64,000 nt of DNA from Solirubrobacteraceae bacterium (lineage in GTDB: Bacteria; Actinomycetota; Thermoleophilia; Solirubrobacterales; Solirubrobacteraceae): the NCBI GenBank assembly GCA_030447275.1, contig JAUJPF010000017.1:16748-80747 (forward strand). The letters are read 5' to 3'. The position numbers and the translations under genes were made by a program. The stretch's first letter is position 1; the number at the start of each line of letters is the position of its first letter. Below the pieces are notes generated by a model. That model was not told the DNA's origin. It worked only from the letters and a program-made list of their open reading frames with translations, and did no database searches. Positions 62,933 through 64,000 of this stretch are shown piece after piece.

Positions 62933-63348
62933 GCCGCCCGGATGCGCGCCGCCATCGCCGCGGCGTCCTCCTCCGAGGCGTACTTCGTGCGCGGCCAGAA
63001 GAACCCGCGCAGGCCGTCCTTGGGGTTGCGCGGCACGACGTGGACGTGCAGGTGCGGGACCGACTGGCTGACGATGTTGTTGGTCGCCGTGAAGATCCCC
63101 TGCGCTCCGGTCGCCTCGCGCACGGCGATCGCGAGCCGCCGCGTCCGCTCGTTCAGCGGGCCGAGGAGGTCGTCGGGCAGGTCCCACAACGTCCCGTGGT
63201 GGGCCTTGGGGACGAGCAGGACGTGGCCGGGGAAGAGCGGGCGGATGTCGAGGAAGGCGAGGAAGCGGTCGTCGTCGAGCACGACGTGCGCGGGCTTCTC
63301 GCCGGCGGCGATGGCGCAGAAGACGCAGGCGCCCGGCGCCGCCTTCAC
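62908..63348 (-). CDS. HIT-family hydrolase
   Basis: The 146-residue protein from GTG 63348 has CVFCAIAAGEKPAHVVLDDDRFLAFLDIRPLFPGHVLLVPKAHH, and the His triad QSVPHLHVHVVPR. CxxC near the start may bind zinc. Family members hydrolyse nucleoside phosphoramidates or Ap4A. Start overlaps the recR stop (TGTGA), so one operon. Confidence 0.93.
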   Translation of the reverse strand: MKAAPGACVFCAIAAGEKPAHVVLDDDRFLAFLDIRPLFPGHVLLVPKAHHGTLWDLPDDLLGPLNERTRRLAIAVREATGAQGIFTATNNIVSQSVPHLHVHVVPRNPKDGLRGFFWPRTKYASEEDAAAMAARIRAAQSSISSS

Positions 63349-63944
63349 AACGCGCGGCGGCCGGCGAGCGCGCGGCCGAGCGTGACCTCGTCGGCGTACT
63401 CGAGGTCGCCGCCGACCGGCAGGCCGCTCGCCAGGCGCGTGACGGTGACCGAAGGCGCGCGCTCGCGCAGCCCGTCGGCGATGAAGAGCGCCGTTGCCTC
63501 GCCGGTCGTCGTCGGGTTGGTGGCGACGACGACCTCGCGGACCTCGCCGCCGTCGACGCGGCGGAACAGCTCGGCGATCTTCAGGTCCTCCGGGTCGACG
63601 CCGTCGATCGGGCTCAGCGCTCCGCCGAGGACGTGATAGCGCCCGCGGAACTCGTGCGTGCGCTCGATCGAGATCACGTCGTTCGGCTCCTCGACGACGC
63701 AGATCGTCGCGGTGTCGCGGCGCTCGTCCTGACAGATCCTGCAGCGCGGCTCGTCGGCGAGGTTGAAGCACACCTCGCACAGGCGGATGCGCTCCTTGAC
63801 CTCGCGGATCGCGTCGGCCAGCGCGTTGGCCTCCTCGGGCGACGTGCGCAGGATGTGGAACGCGAGCCGCTGCGCGGTCCGCTGCCCGATGCCCGGCAGC
63901 TTGCCGAGCTCGGTGACGAGCCGCTGGACCGGAGGCGCCTGCAC
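63345..63944 (-). CDS. recR: Recombination protein RecR
   Basis: The 199-residue protein has PPVQRLVTELGKLPGIGQRTAQRLAFHIL (helix-hairpin-helix), the zinc finger CEVCFNLADEPRCRIC, and the Toprim domain (CVVEEPNDVISIERT, HVLGGALSPIDGVDPEDL). It works with RecF/RecO at gaps. Start GTG 63944 overlaps the TAG of the upstream gene by 1 nt. Confidence 0.97.
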   Translation of the reverse strand: MQAPPVQRLVTELGKLPGIGQRTAQRLAFHILRTSPEEANALADAIREVKERIRLCEVCFNLADEPRCRICQDERRDTATICVVEEPNDVISIERTHEFRGRYHVLGGALSPIDGVDPEDLKIAELFRRVDGGEVREVVVATNPTTTGEATALFIADGLRERAPSVTVTRLASGLPVGGDLEYADEVTLGRALAGRRAL

Positions 63945-64000
63945 TACCGCTTCTTCTGCGCGCGGCGGGCGGCGCGGTTGCCGCCACCGGGCGGGAGCCC
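63944..64000 (-). CDS. C-terminal end of a probable YbaB/EbfC-like protein, 5' part off window
   Basis: Only 18 codons are seen: GLPPGGGNRAARRAQKKR then stop TAG 63944-63946. The Gly-rich basic end and its place directly before recR match the dnaX-ybaB-recR order of many bacteria. A DnaX C-terminus is the other option. Confidence 0.45.
   Translation of the reverse strand, partial: GLPPGGGNRAARRAQKKR

Overview
The window is very GC-rich actinobacterial chromosome. Gene content and order point to Thermoleophilia, most likely Solirubrobacterales (Conexibacter, Patulibacter or Solirubrobacter relatives). The clues are a SurA-N-domain lipoprotein beside mfd, a glmU-prs...rplY-pth-mfd backbone, tRNA-Gln next to glmU, an R2lox gene, an AT-hook winged-helix protein, and many TANNNT -10 boxes 6-11 nt from start codons. 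This placement is an inference from gene content and was not tested with a marker tree.

Layout. 1-16.6 kb: housekeeping backbone on the minus strand (glmU, prs, rplY/ctc, pth, mfd, prsA-like foldase). It is interrupted by secreted glycosidases (GH31, GH2), a secreted lipase and small unknown genes. 16.6-27.8 kb: EAL protein, CofC/DUF2064-like nucleotidyltransferase, MTA phosphorylase-family enzyme, a thrombospondin-3-repeat surface protein, a PucR-type regulator, then tatD-rsmA-ispE with a broken dedA, an M23 peptidase, rsmI and a ROK glucokinase. 27.8-38.9 kb: LCP ligase, Cys-free FmdB homologue, glyS, R2lox fused to an SCP2-like domain, a multi-membrane-spanning protein, SPW-repeat protein, MMPL exporter with TetR, small membrane proteins and two truncated genes. 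38.9-47 kb: MBL hydrolase, lhgO, an SDR/SRPBCC pair, a repeat cluster, a mini-Rossmann protein, the AT-hook winged-helix protein, mdh-icd and a REC-HD-GYP regulator. 47-55.3 kb: AbiEi/DUF559-type protein, AidB-like acyl-CoA dehydrogenase, CsbD, S2P protease and an sdhABE operon without heme membrane anchors. 55.3-64 kb: adenylate cyclase, STAS anti-anti-sigma factor behind a sigma-B-type promoter, a lysozyme-like protein, a divergent HicB/HicA pair, lysC-asd, a degenerate GH3 protein, a RAYT (REP-associated transposase) beside a 23-bp palindrome array, HIT, recR and the end of a ybaB-like gene.

Data quality matters. At least a dozen genes, including near-universal ones (mfd, lysC, asd, mdh), are split by 1-2 nt frameshifts, some plainly in homopolymers. 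Two loci look like deletions that remove gene ends. Uncorrected indels and local assembly loss are a better explanation than mass pseudogenization. For frameshifted genes the coordinates give the full reconstructed span.

Most interesting leads: the RAYT plus palindrome array and two other palindromic repeat clusters, the R2lox-SCP2 fusion, the BioD-like/winged-helix protein with its overlapping small partner, the overlapping divergent -10 boxes between glk and the LCP gene, and the sigma-B-type promoter in front of the STAS gene.
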